Origin: R-RK-3 sp031399085
GTDB taxonomy: Bacteria > Pseudomonadota > Alphaproteobacteria > Rhizobiales > Rhodomicrobiaceae
DNA length: 64,000 nucleotides
Direction of reading: 5' to 3'
Assembly (NCBI GenBank): GCA_031399085.1
Contig: JANNOQ010000027.1
Location: 186,001 to 250,000, forward strand
Made by a program: the position numbers and the translations under genes. The notes beneath the pieces were generated by a model that ran no database searches, had not been told where the DNA came from, and saw only the letters and a list, made by a program, of their open reading frames with translations. Positions within the stretch are counted from its first letter, which is position 1, and the number at the start of each line of letters is the position of its first letter. Below are positions 41,125-49,775 of this stretch, piece after piece.

Positions 41125-41871
41125 CTAGATCGGGGACACGGCCTCCATGGAAAGACGGCTCTCAATTGAGGCGGCGGCCGCTAAACGCCGCATATTCGGA
41201 ACGATCACCTCGCGGCAGGCCGGCAGTTCGATGATATGATCCGCCCGAAGGCGGGTGAGTTGGCGGCTGACCGTTTCCAGAGTCAGCCCCAGATAGTCGC
41301 CGATTTCCGCGCGCGTGAACGGCAGGCGGAACCGGACCGCGCCGTCTGCCTCGCCGAGGCATTTGGCGGTAGCCAGGCGTTCGGCCATCATAAAGATGAA
41401 GCTCCCAACCCGCTCGTAGGACGACTTGCGTCCCAGCACCAGCGTCCAATCCCGGCAAATGTCGAGTTCGCGCGACGTAAAGGCAAGGATGCGGCGTTCA
41501 AGCTTCGGATGGATTTCAAGAAGCGCCTCGAAAGGCGCACGGGGGAAGCTGCAAACCTCGACATCCGTCGCCGCTTCGGCCGAAAAGCTGTGACGCCCGC
41601 CGATGGTCTGACCGAGGAAGTCCGGCGGATAAATGAGGTCAACGATGCGCTGCTCGCCATTCGCCAGCGACTTCACCAGCTTGACGATGCCGCGAACGAC
41701 GTTGAAATAGTGATCCGCGTCGTCGCCAGCCTGGAACACGGGCTCGCGGGCCTTCACCAGCTTCCGGCGCGACAGTTGGGAGAGCTGCAACAGCTCTTCG
41801 TCGGTCAATGCTCCGCAGATGCTGTTGTGCCGCACCGGGCACGTATCGCAGCGTGTACAGATGCCGTGCAT
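41125..41871 (-). CDS. Crp/Fnr family regulator of the FnrN type (Fe-S cluster)
   Basis: 248 residues. The N-terminus CTRCDTCPVRHNSICGAL gives four cysteines in the spacing of oxygen-sensing FnrN/FnrL proteins, and a central Cys lies in VEVCSFPRAPFEALL. A cyclic-nucleotide-binding-like barrel (about 30-140), a dimer helix and a HTH (PFTRAEIGDYLGLTLETVSRQLTRLRAD) follow. It should activate low-oxygen genes when its [4Fe-4S] cluster is intact. It lies downstream of the CoA-transferase subunit gene on the same strand with a 127-nt gap. No clear TTGAT-N4-ATCAA box was seen next to it. Confidence 0.9.
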   Translation of the reverse strand: MHGICTRCDTCPVRHNSICGALTDEELLQLSQLSRRKLVKAREPVFQAGDDADHYFNVVRGIVKLVKSLANGEQRIVDLIYPPDFLGQTIGGRHSFSAEAATDVEVCSFPRAPFEALLEIHPKLERRILAFTSRELDICRDWTLVLGRKSSYERVGSFIFMMAERLATAKCLGEADGAVRFRLPFTRAEIGDYLGLTLETVSRQLTRLRADHIIELPACREVIVPNMRRLAAAASIESRLSMEAVSPI

Positions 41872-41998
41872 CGCGCACCTCCAGGCAATGATGCCGGAAG
41901 CGTGAAATGTTAACAGCTCACCGATGCTCCAAAAAGTAATTTCTCAGCAGGCGGAATAATTCTCTCTTGGCATCGTCTCCTCCGCATTGAGGCTCGGC

Positions 41999-42790
41999 TC
42001 AGGCGGCGTCGCCATGAGCGCGGCGGGTGCGCGCGTGCATCTCTCGCAGCGCCTCCAGCTCCAGCGCGGTCGGGGCTGGCTCTTCGCTCAGCGTCGCCGC
42101 GAACCGCAGCGGCCAACCGCATTTGGCCTCGATCTCCGCTCGCGCGGCGCCCGGATAGAGGCAGGTCACGGTCAGCTCCTTGGTCTCGGGATCGGGCTGC
42201 ATCAGGCAAAGGTCGGTGAAAACCTTGGTCGGCCCCTTTGTCGTTACGCCAAAGCGCTGACGGCTCGCCCCGCCGGTTCCGTGGCCGAGCGTGGTGATGA
42301 AGTCCAGCCGCTCGACAAAGGCGCGCCGCCCCAGCGCCATGATGATGAAAATCTCGCGGCTCGCGGTTGCGATTTCCGGCGCACCGCCCGCGCCTGGCAA
42401 GCGTACCGACGGCTTGCCATAATCGCCGATGACGGTGGTGTTGAGATTGGCGAAGCGGTCGATCTGCGCACCGCCGAGAAATCCGATCCCGATCCGCTCG
42501 CCTTGCAGCCAATAACGGAACATTTCCGGCACCGAAACCGTGGTTAGCGCTGTGTCGCACAACTCGCCATCGCCAATGGACAGTGGCAGCGCCTCGGGCT
42601 TGGTGTCGATTGTACCCGATTCATAAATGAGTGTGATGCCGGGCGCATGAGTGTAGCGAGCCAGATTGCAGGCAGCCGACGGCGCGCCGATCCCAACAAA
42701 GCAAATGTCGCCATTTTGCAAGGCGCGCGAGGCGGCGATGGTCATCATCTCGGTCGGCGCATAAGGCGGGCTTTGCAAATCTGCGGTCAT
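41999..42790 (-). CDS. CoA-transferase beta subunit (glutaconate CoA-transferase B type), orphan
   Basis: A 263-residue CoA-transferase family I subunit. DICFVGIGAPSAACNLARYTHAPGITLIYESGTID carries the glycine-rich loop and the Glu of the E-S-G motif that forms the thioester. GFLGGAQIDRFANLNTTVIGDY, VRLPGAGGAPEIA and FVERLDFITTLGHG follow, all typical of GctB-like subunits that work with an alpha subunit. No alpha subunit gene is adjacent: upstream is mmcB and downstream an Fnr-type regulator. Either the alpha gene is elsewhere or this is a remnant. The substrate acid is unknown. Confidence 0.85.
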   Translation of the reverse strand: MTADLQSPPYAPTEMMTIAASRALQNGDICFVGIGAPSAACNLARYTHAPGITLIYESGTIDTKPEALPLSIGDGELCDTALTTVSVPEMFRYWLQGERIGIGFLGGAQIDRFANLNTTVIGDYGKPSVRLPGAGGAPEIATASREIFIIMALGRRAFVERLDFITTLGHGTGGASRQRFGVTTKGPTKVFTDLCLMQPDPETKELTVTCLYPGAARAEIEAKCGWPLRFAATLSEEPAPTALELEALREMHARTRRAHGDAA

Positions 42791-42860
42791 AAAAGTGCTC
42801 TGGCGAAGATGTGCTGGGATTGTAGAATGCCGCGAGCTTCTGGGAAAGCGGATCGCGGCG

Positions 42861-43310
42861 TTAAAGCAGCGCCACGGGCGAGAGGTCGGGGTCGTTCGCC
42901 TGCTGAAGTCGGAACGCCGAGCAGCGCGCGAAACGCAAGGTGAAGGCCTTGCGCCGCGCCGCGTTCAGCCGGTGCTCGGGCGCGCCGCGAAGAACTTCCG
43001 CGCCGAAGCGGTCGGCAAGCATCAGGCCGCAATCCTCCGGGATGAGATGGCGGGGAAAGTCGGGATCGACGGCGAAAAAAAAGCGGTCGCACCATTGCCG
43101 GTATTCGGGCCATTTCGCATCGCAGCGGAAATCGTTGAGGCAGGATTTGATTTCGACGATAACGATATCGCCGCGTGGGTCGAGCGCCGCCAGATCGCAG
43201 CGGCGGCCATCCGCAAGCGGCAACTCGGCGATCACAGCGCAGTTGGACGCGCGAAAATAGCGTCCTACACCCCGCGCGATTTGAAGCGCGGCGCGCTCCG
43301 ACACATCCAT
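42861..43310 (-). CDS. mmcB: MmcB family DNA repair protein
   Basis: About 149 residues with a PD-(D/E)xK-like nuclease core: ELPLADGRRCDLAALDPRGDIVIVEIKSCLNDFRCD holds the D...E-x-K residues, then YRQWCDRFFFAVDPDFPRHLIPEDCGLMLADRFGAEVLR and APEHRLNAARRKAFTLRFAR. In Caulobacter relatives mmcB is a LexA-controlled damage gene. The start was set at the internal ATG 43310, where homologous sequence begins. The frame extends to an ATG at 43433, but that extension would run through a probable promoter of egtB. Confidence 0.85.
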   Translation of the reverse strand: MDVSERAALQIARGVGRYFRASNCAVIAELPLADGRRCDLAALDPRGDIVIVEIKSCLNDFRCDAKWPEYRQWCDRFFFAVDPDFPRHLIPEDCGLMLADRFGAEVLRGAPEHRLNAARRKAFTLRFARCSAFRLQQANDPDLSPVALL

Positions 43311-43336
43311 AACAAAGAGTTGTTTATCCTTGTCTT

Positions 43337-43366
43337 GCTTGACGTCAAGCTGTGTTCCTATATTGT
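43337..43366 (+). promoter_or_regulatory. Probable egtB promoter in a palindromic -35 region
   Basis: The perfect palindrome GCTTGACGTCAAGC (43337-43350) provides TTGACG on both strands. On the plus strand it is followed after 16 nt by TATTGT, giving a sigma-70-like promoter about 85 nt before egtB. On the minus strand the matching -10 (TAAACA) is weaker but faces mmcB. Confidence 0.5.
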
Positions 43367-43455
43367 TCTCGCCCGGCGGCTGGTTTTTGCCGCTTTCCGG
43401 AACCAAGCTCAGACTGCGTGATTGGTGTTTCATCTTCGTAGCAAAGTAGGATTTT

Positions 43456-44760
43456 ATGCCTCTTGACGATTATACGCCTTTAGCCGCCGCTGCCGATAGC
43501 AATGTGGCAAGCCTGCGCGTAAGGCTCGCCCGCACGCGGCAGCTTTCGGCTTGGATCGCGGAGCCGCTGAGCGAGGAAGATCAGATCGTCCAGGCGATGG
43601 ACGATGCTAGTCCCACCAAATGGCACCTGGCGCACACCAGCTGGTTCTTCGAGGAGCTGGTGCTAAAGCCGCACGATCCGGCCTATCGGGTTTTCGACGA
43701 GCGCTTCGGCTATTGCTTCAATTCGTACTACGAAACCGTCGGCGCGCGCCACCCCCGGCCAAAGCGCAGTCTTTTGACCCGCCCCCGGCATCACGAGGTC
43801 ATCGCCTATCGCGCGCATGTGGACCAGGCGCTTGATAATTTTCTCGATCGCGGCGGTAATGGTCTCTCGCCCGAAGCTTTGGGCCTGATCGAGCTTGGCA
43901 TTCATCACGAGCAGCAACATCAAGAGCTTATGCTGACGGATTGCCTCGCCGCTTTCGCCGGCAATCCGCTGCGGCCTGCCTATCGCGACGAGGCTGCCGC
44001 GCCGCATGAAGCGAAAACCGCGAAATTGAACTGGCTGCCGTTCGATGGCGGCATTGTCCCGGTCGGCGAAGACGGCTCAAGCTTCGCGTTCGACAATGAG
44101 GGGCCCCGCCACGACCAGCTTATCCGGCCCTTTCGGTTGGCAAACCGCCTGGTGACGAATGGCGAATGGCTGGACTTCATGGCGGCCGGCGGCTATGCGA
44201 CGCCGACGCTCTGGCTGTCGGATGGCTGGGCGGCGGTGAATGGCGAGGGCTGGGACGCCCCGCTCTATTGGGAGCTGCGTGACGGCGCATGGCATCAGAT
44301 GAGCCTTCGCGGCCTTAAGCCGGTCGATCCGGCGCGGCCCGTCTGCCATATCAGCTTTTTCGAGGCTGACGCCTTCGCCCGCTGGGCCGGCAAGCGGCTT
44401 CCGAGCGAATTCGAGTGGGAAGTTGCCTCGGCCAGCGCGCCGCTGGATGGCCATGTGCTGAGCCGCGACGGAACGCTGCGGCCTGAGCCTGCGCGTTCGG
44501 GCAGCGGGCTTCAGCAGATGATCGGCGAAGTCTGGGAGTGGACGGCAAGCGCCTATCTGTCCTATCCGGGCTTCAAGCCAGCGGTGGGAGCCGTCGGCGA
44601 ATATAATGGCAAGTTCATGTGCAATCAGTTCGTGCTGAAGGGCGGCTCCTGCGTGACGCCGGAGGGGCATATCCGCCGCAGCTACCGCAATTTTTTCTAT
44701 CCGCATCAGCGCTGGCAATTCACCGGGCTGCGGCTCGCCGATGATGGCGTCTCAGCGTGA
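43456..44760 (+). CDS. egtB: Ergothioneine biosynthesis sulfoxide synthase EgtB
   Basis: Non-haem iron enzyme that joins hercynine to a thiol donor with oxygen. 434 residues. The N-terminal DinB-like domain carries the iron ligands: His in TKWHLAHTSWFFEE and the HHEQQHQELMLTD motif. The C-terminal FGE-sulfatase domain has FRLANRLVTNGEWLDFMAAGGY, KRLPSEFEWEVA, GEVWEWTASAY and RRSYRNFFYPHQRWQFTGLRLA. It precedes egtD with a stop/start overlap, the usual two-gene alphaproteobacterial unit. egtC and egtE homologues are not next to it. Confidence 0.96.
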   Translation: MPLDDYTPLAAAADSNVASLRVRLARTRQLSAWIAEPLSEEDQIVQAMDDASPTKWHLAHTSWFFEELVLKPHDPAYRVFDERFGYCFNSYYETVGARHPRPKRSLLTRPRHHEVIAYRAHVDQALDNFLDRGGNGLSPEALGLIELGIHHEQQHQELMLTDCLAAFAGNPLRPAYRDEAAAPHEAKTAKLNWLPFDGGIVPVGEDGSSFAFDNEGPRHDQLIRPFRLANRLVTNGEWLDFMAAGGYATPTLWLSDGWAAVNGEGWDAPLYWELRDGAWHQMSLRGLKPVDPARPVCHISFFEADAFARWAGKRLPSEFEWEVASASAPLDGHVLSRDGTLRPEPARSGSGLQQMIGEVWEWTASAYLSYPGFKPAVGAVGEYNGKFMCNQFVLKGGSCVTPEGHIRRSYRNFFYPHQRWQFTGLRLADDGVSA

Positions 44761-45719
44761 GACGCGCGGTTGAGGCAGTGTCGAGCGGCGGCAGCTGCGA
44801 TTTCGCGGACGCCGTGCTGGACGGTTTGCGCCGCACGCCGAAATCCATCCCGTCGCGCTTCTTTTATGATGCGCAAGGCTCCGAGCTGTTCGAGCGCATC
44901 ACCGAGCTTGAGGAATATTACCCGACCCGGGCCGAGATCGCCTTGCTTGGCGAGCATGCGGATGAAATCGCCGCGCTTGCGGGGCCGGGCGTTTGCCTCG
45001 TCGAGTTTGGCTCCGGCTCAAGCCGAAAAACCGATTGCCTCATCGAGGCGCTGCCAAATCTTGCCGCCTATGTGCCGATCGACATTTCGGAGGCCGCGCT
45101 CGCCGGGGCGGTCGCCCGATTGCGCGGACGCTTTCCCGGGCTTCGCGTTGCGCCGCTGCTCGGCGATTTCAACGGCGCGCTGGCGCTGCCGCGCTCGGCC
45201 AGACCGCAAAAAAAGCTAGGCTTCTTCCCCGGCTCCACGATTGGCAATCTGACCCACCCGGAAGCGCGGGCGTTCCTGAAAAGCTGCCGCGCGCTGCTGG
45301 GAGCGAACGGCGCTTTCATCGTCGGCGTCGATCTGAAAAAGGACACCAGCATTCTGCTGCCCGCCTATAATGACCGGCAGGGCATCACCGCCGCGTTCAA
45401 CCTCAATCTGCTGGCGCGGATCAATCGCGAGCTGGGCGGCACATTCGATCTGAGCGCCTTCGCGCATGAGGCGATCTACAACGCCGAGGAGGGCCGGATC
45501 GAAATGCATATTCGCAGCCTCGCCGGCAGCCGTTTCAAGGCGATGGGCGAGAGCTTCGACTTCGCAGCGGGCGAGACGATCCACACGGAGAACTCGCATA
45601 AATACACCGTGGCGGAGTTTCAGGCGCTGGCGCGGTCGGCGGGCTGGGAGCCGAGGCAGGTCTGGACCGGGCCGGACGCGCTGTTCAGCGTGCATTATTT
45701 GGCGCCGGCGGCGGTTTGA
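44757..45719 (+). CDS. egtD: L-histidine N(alpha)-methyltransferase EgtD
   Basis: SAM-dependent enzyme that trimethylates histidine to hercynine, the first step of ergothioneine synthesis. 320 residues. TPKSIPSRFFYDAQGSELFERITELEEYYPTRAE, LVEFGSGSSRKTDCLIEAL (SAM loop), VPIDISEAALA, LGFFPGSTIGNLTHPEARAFL and a C-terminal TENSHKYTVAEFQALARSAGW are the EgtD signatures. It starts at a GTG overlapping the egtB stop (GTGA). It provides the substrate for EgtB. Confidence 0.96.
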   Translation: MRRAVEAVSSGGSCDFADAVLDGLRRTPKSIPSRFFYDAQGSELFERITELEEYYPTRAEIALLGEHADEIAALAGPGVCLVEFGSGSSRKTDCLIEALPNLAAYVPIDISEAALAGAVARLRGRFPGLRVAPLLGDFNGALALPRSARPQKKLGFFPGSTIGNLTHPEARAFLKSCRALLGANGAFIVGVDLKKDTSILLPAYNDRQGITAAFNLNLLARINRELGGTFDLSAFAHEAIYNAEEGRIEMHIRSLAGSRFKAMGESFDFAAGETIHTENSHKYTVAEFQALARSAGWEPRQVWTGPDALFSVHYLAPAAV

Positions 45720-45861
45720 CGAAGCGGAGTGTGGGTCGCGGGTTTGGTGGCCGCGCGTGTGACCGGCCGCTTTCGCCTCATTCCGGTCGCTCCCGCGTCA
45801 CTGCGAAAAGCGAGACGGAGGGCAAATTTGGCCGGTGAAGTACTTATCGGGCGCGTACGGG

Positions 45862-46469
45862 CTAAGCCTTCAATACGGGGCGGCACAGTTCCTCCACCGA
45901 ATCGACGATATTATTCACCCTACGTTTGATGTCATCATCTCTACCAACCCATCCAATTTTTGCTTCCAACTCCCTTTGAAAATCAGTGTCATAGCCACCA
46001 CGAGCCAGCATGCGCGCCGCTACAATGATTTCAGAGTGAATGTCCTTTAAGTCTCGAAACGGCGCGCCGGCAGTCGGTCCGAACAGTGCAATGAAGCGGT
46101 ACTTGCGCGCCTGAAATGCACCGAAGAATTCCGCCTCTCTGTGAGGCGTGCGACGGGGACATAGTAGGCGTCGCGCCGGCGTCCTTCGTCTTCGCTCTCG
46201 CCTTCCTCGCGGGGCCGCGCTGCACCTTCGCCCGGGAAACTGCCGGGAAAGCGCGCCCATTCGTATATGTCTCTGGCCTGATAGAAATCAGCGAGCACGT
46301 GCTCGGCTAACTCAGATTTCCGTTTCCCAACCGTCTCTGCACGCCATCGACTAAGGCCCTTGAGGCCAACGTACGCCGCTATGATCGCGGTGAGCATCGT
46401 TATTATTGATGGAAGCGTCCTGAGAAATTCAATCCAAGGATCAACGGAGTTCGGATTAACAGGTGGCAT
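45862..46469 (-). pseudogene. Frameshifted membrane-anchored protein, unknown family
   Basis: Two overlapping minus-strand frames read as one protein. The first (from ATG 46469) has a membrane helix (TLPSIITMLTAIIAAYVGLKG) and runs to YYVPVARLTE. The second continues AEFFGAFQARKYRFIALFGPTAGAPF and ends VEELCRPVLKA. They join exactly if one GA pair is removed from the GAGAG run at about 46135-46140, giving LTEAEFFGAFQ and about 201 residues. So it is either a 2-nt slip in this strain or a sequencing error. The family is not recognised. Confidence 0.65.
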
Positions 46470-46785
46470 AAACGATTCCGACGCACGAATTAGCTTTAGT
46501 TGCTGAGATTATCACCTTGCTTGCATGAAGCTGTACATCGCGGGCGACTTTCCACAGGGAGGTCGCGAGCGGTGGCATGAAGCGTTACCAACTGACGATT
46601 TATAAGCTTTGTGAAGATTGATTAGGCGCTAGCCGAGGCTTAAGGAAACGCAATTGACCCGGCGCGAGATTATGTAAAATGTTTGGCCTCCACCAGCAGT
46701 GCTAGCCGAGCACTTTTGGCCATTTGCGGTTGCCCCGCCGCGCACGCCTCGATACCAGCGGCTGCTCTACCGCAAACCAGACCGC
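46470..46785. other. 316-nt intergenic region, nothing recognised
   Basis: Between the frameshifted gene's 5' end and the 3' end of speE. The plus-strand frames (from 46683 and 46699) are low-complexity and lack signals. No tRNA-like fold or strong hairpin is evident. It presumably holds the promoter of the minus-strand membrane protein. Confidence 0.4.
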
Positions 46786-47643
46786 CTAACCCGCAGCACC
46801 CCAAGCCTCAGCCACATAATTCGGCAGCACAAACGCGGCGGTATGCACCTCCGGATTGTAATAACGCGTCTTGATGCCGCTGGCCTCGTATCGGGCCGTC
46901 AGCGTGCTGGTGTGGACGTTGCGCGTCTCCGGGTCGTTGCCGCCCCAGGCGAGCGCGAAGGGGCCGCCGAAATAGGCGGGCTGGGTGCATAGGAAGCTGG
47001 CGGCGTCGGCGAAGAGCTTGCGCAGGATGCGGCCGCTGTCGGCGAGGTGCTCGGGGTAGAGGAAGGGCAGCCCGTTCTGGCCGATGAACGCGCCGCCGGG
47101 CGTCAGGCAGCGCTGGCAGGCGGCGAAGAAGTCTTCCGTGAATAGCACGCGCGCCGGGCCGATCGGCTCGGTGGAGTCGACGATGATGACGTCGAATTTG
47201 CGCTCGGTCTCATTGACGAATTTGATGCCGTCGCCGATCAGCAGCTCGACGCGGGGGTCGTCGAAGGCGCCCTGCGAAATGCCGGGCAGAAATTTCAGCG
47301 ACATGTCGACCACGACCTTGTCGATCTCGCACTGAACCACGCTTTTCACGGCGCGATGCTTCAGCACTTCCCGCAAGACGCCGCCGTCGCCGCCGCCGAT
47401 GATCAGCACCGATCCCGGCCCCTCGAGGCTGAACAGCGGCACATGCGCCATCATCTCGTGATAGATGAATTCGTCCTTTTCGGTGAGCTGAATGACGCCG
47501 TCGAGCATCATCACCCGGCCGAAGGTCTTGTTGTCGAAGATGATCAGGTCCTGGAAGCCGGTATTGCCCTCATAGAGCACGGCGTCGGCTTCGAGCGCGC
47601 AGCGGAAATGCGGATTGAACGTCTCTTCGACCCAGCGTGTCAT
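46786..47643 (-). CDS. speE: Polyamine aminopropyltransferase (spermidine synthase)
   Basis: Transfers aminopropyl from decarboxylated SAM to putrescine. 285 residues. QDLIIFDNKTFGRVMMLDGVIQLTEKDEFIYHEMMAHVPL, VLIIGGGDGGVLREVLKH (the nucleotide loop), VVQCEIDKVVVDMSLKFLP, DVIIVDSTEPIGPARVLFTEDFF with the catalytic Asp. It lies after speD on the same strand with a strong terminator in the 97-nt gap, so its expression may be lower than, or independent of, speD. Confidence 0.97.
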   Translation of the reverse strand: MTRWVEETFNPHFRCALEADAVLYEGNTGFQDLIIFDNKTFGRVMMLDGVIQLTEKDEFIYHEMMAHVPLFSLEGPGSVLIIGGGDGGVLREVLKHRAVKSVVQCEIDKVVVDMSLKFLPGISQGAFDDPRVELLIGDGIKFVNETERKFDVIIVDSTEPIGPARVLFTEDFFAACQRCLTPGGAFIGQNGLPFLYPEHLADSGRILRKLFADAASFLCTQPAYFGGPFALAWGGNDPETRNVHTSTLTARYEASGIKTRYYNPEVHTAAFVLPNYVAEAWGAAG

Positions 47644-47679
47644 CGCCCGCCCTTAAGAAAATTGATTGCCTGGAAAAAG

Positions 47680-47711
47680 GATGTGCCCGGCAGGTTTCAG
47701 CCGGGCACATC
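47680..47711 (-). terminator. Terminator between speD and speE
   Basis: Perfect 12-bp stem GATGTGCCCGGC/GCCGGGCACATC with an 8-nt loop, followed on the minus strand by CTTTTTCC. It starts 30 nt after the speD stop and lies 36 nt before the speE start. This is a textbook intrinsic terminator. Confidence 0.88.
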
Positions 47712-47740
47712 GATCCTTGACAAGAAAAGCTTTGCCAGGC

Positions 47741-48247
47741 CTAAGCGGCCATCGCTATTTCCCTGCCGCGCAAATGCTCCTGGACGATGATCTCGCTCGG
47801 CTGGAAAGCCTCGCGGAGCACCTCCACGGCCAGATGCGGCTTTGCGTCCCCACACATGAAAATGTCGAGGGCCGCATAGCCATATTCGGGCCAGCTGTGA
47901 ATGCTGATATGAGATTCAGCAAGCACGGCGACGCCCGAAACGCCTCCATTGGGAGTAAAGTGATGCATATGAATGTGCAGGAGCGTGGCGCCCGCGACTT
48001 CGATGCATTTTTTGAACGTATCCTCGATGTGCTGGAGGTCGTCGAGACGGCTTCCATTCTTCACGTCGATGATCAAATGCGTCCCGGCGAACGTCTCGCC
48101 GTTACGCGTGCAAAAATAGTCTTTTCTGTCGTCGTTCTGCCGCACGATGCTCGGGCCGCAGACGTAAAGCTTTTCTTCCGTTTGGGCGGTGCTTGAACCT
48201 TGATCCAAGTCCATCCCCAATTGGAAGAGGGCGACATCGTATGCCAT
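47741..48247 (-). CDS. speD: S-adenosylmethionine decarboxylase proenzyme
   Basis: Pyruvoyl-dependent enzyme that makes the aminopropyl donor for SpeE. 168 residues. The self-cleavage region is AVLAESHISIHSWPEYGYA, in which the Glu-Ser bond is cut to create the pyruvoyl group. CGDAKPHLAVEVLREAF follows. The start ATG 48247 has GGGGAGGA 8 nt upstream. The longer open frame to 48595 has no support. It is one of the longer prokaryotic class 1 forms with an N-terminal extension (MAYDVALFQLGMDLDQG). Confidence 0.96.
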   Translation of the reverse strand: MAYDVALFQLGMDLDQGSSTAQTEEKLYVCGPSIVRQNDDRKDYFCTRNGETFAGTHLIIDVKNGSRLDDLQHIEDTFKKCIEVAGATLLHIHMHHFTPNGGVSGVAVLAESHISIHSWPEYGYAALDIFMCGDAKPHLAVEVLREAFQPSEIIVQEHLRGREIAMAA

Positions 48248-48594
48248 ATGGCGTCCTCCCCAACCAGTAGATGACCAGATGAAACCGGCGGAACAAGCAC
48301 TGCATGACCTCCGGCTTACAAGGGGGGGTAAATGCACGCTATGACCGTCAGATTCAAGTGAAAACTTCGTGCCCGGCAAAGAAAAATCTTTCGCTGGCGA
48401 CATCTGGGCCGCCATCGCGCGCCCAGTCCCTAAATATGTGAACCCATTCGAGATTTTCCAGTGGCGCGGGACAAGGATTGCAAGGGCGCGGTTGCGTCCG
48501 GCGCGCGCGAAGATTAGAAACGGAATAGCCCCTTGCACCGACGCCAATCCGGCGGGCGATTGGCGCCGGGGCCTGCGGGAAGCACGGAGCGGCA
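48248..48594. other. 347-nt intergenic region between divergent speD and AI-2E transporter
   Basis: Must hold both promoters and the speD leader. I see no open frame with family features. The speD side contains a run of seven Gs (48324-48330) near GTAAATGC. No confident -35/-10 pair or riboswitch fold could be assigned by eye. A regulatory RNA for polyamines cannot be excluded. Confidence 0.4.
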
Positions 48595-49755
48595 ATGCCG
48601 CGTGGAACCTTTAATATCATGTCCGAGGCTCAAAACAACCTGGCCCCCCGGCAGAGCGGATTGGCGGTCGGCTCAGAGACCGCTGCTTCCCGGATCGGCC
48701 TATTGCGTGGCGGGGAATCCGCGACGCGCATGGCCATCATCGGTCTGTTCATGATCGCGCTGTTTTACACGCTGTATTTCGCGGCGCCCGTGCTGATCCC
48801 GATCACAATCGCCATTCTTCTCAGCATGTTGCTTTCGCCCGCCGTCGAATGGCTTGAGCAGGTTTCGATCCCACGCGGCGTCGCCTCGGCCGTAATCGTC
48901 GCAGCCGCCCTCGGTGTCATCGTCGGGTCGTTCGTCACGCTCGCGGGTCCCGCGCAGGAATGGGTGACGCGGCTGCCGGCCAGCTTCACCAAGCTGGAGG
49001 AGCGGCTTAGGCTTATCAAGAAGCCAATTGCCGATATCCAAAAGGCAACCGAGCAGATCGAGAATGTCACGGAGCTGTCGCAGAAACCGCAACGCCGTCA
49101 AGTGGTGGAACTTGCCCGCCCGAGCTTTGCTGGCGAGTTGCTTTCAAGCACGCAGCGCGCCGCCACCTCGGTCGGCATCGTTATCATCCTGTTGTACTTT
49201 TTGCTCGCGACCGGGGATCTATTCTTGCGCAAGCTTGTCGGGCTGATGCAGTCGGACGAGCATAAGGCGCGGACCGTCGATATCGCGCATAGCGTCAAGA
49301 AGGATATTTCTTTCTATCTGGTGTCGCTGACCGTCACCAATATCGGCTACGGGCTGCTTGTGGCGTGCGCCGGTTGGGCGCTCGGGCTGCAGAACGCGCT
49401 GTTATGGGGCGCCGTTGCGGCGATCCTGAGCTTTGCCCCATATGTCGGCCCCGTGGTGATCCTGACGCTTCTGACCATGGCCTCGCTCGCCTCGATGAGC
49501 TCATTGACGGCGGCCATCGCCCTTCCGGCCATTTACTTGACCGTGCTGCTGCTCGTGCAGAATTTGATTTCGCCCTATATTTGGGGGCGAAGGCTCGCGC
49601 TCAATCCCGTTGCAATTTTTATCGCGATCATCTTGTGGGGATGGATGTGGGGCATGGCCGGCGCATTGCTCGCCGTGCCGCTGCTGGCGAGCTTTAAGAT
49701 CGTCGCCGAGCGAGTGAATGCGCTGCATCCAGTGGCGGAATTCCTCGGTCCTTAG
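48595..49755 (+). CDS. AI-2E family transporter (PerM-like)
   Basis: A 386-residue inner-membrane protein with about eight hydrophobic segments. MAIIGLFMIALFYTLYFAAPVLIPITIAILLSMLLSPAVEWLE at the start, then TSVGIVIILLYFLLATGDLFLRKLVGLM, and a C-terminal block with LIQNLISPYIWGRRLALNPV-like (here LLVQNLISPYIWGRR) and WGMAGALLAVPLL. The family includes autoinducer-2 exporters and Na+/H+ antiporter-like proteins. The substrate cannot be told here. GGAG lies 6 nt before the ATG. Confidence 0.93.
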   Translation: MPRGTFNIMSEAQNNLAPRQSGLAVGSETAASRIGLLRGGESATRMAIIGLFMIALFYTLYFAAPVLIPITIAILLSMLLSPAVEWLEQVSIPRGVASAVIVAAALGVIVGSFVTLAGPAQEWVTRLPASFTKLEERLRLIKKPIADIQKATEQIENVTELSQKPQRRQVVELARPSFAGELLSSTQRAATSVGIVIILLYFLLATGDLFLRKLVGLMQSDEHKARTVDIAHSVKKDISFYLVSLTVTNIGYGLLVACAGWALGLQNALLWGAVAAILSFAPYVGPVVILTLLTMASLASMSSLTAAIALPAIYLTVLLLVQNLISPYIWGRRLALNPVAIFIAIILWGWMWGMAGALLAVPLLASFKIVAERVNALHPVAEFLGP

Positions 49756-49775
49756 ACGCTCGTTACAAACCCAAC

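Noticed and set aside
43311..43433. 41-codon N-terminal extension of mmcB
   Set aside because: Not homologous to family members and would cover the probable egtB promoter; kept only as an alternative start.
46683..46992. Short plus-strand frames near the speE 3' end
   Set aside because: Low-complexity translation, overlapping speE, with no ribosome site.
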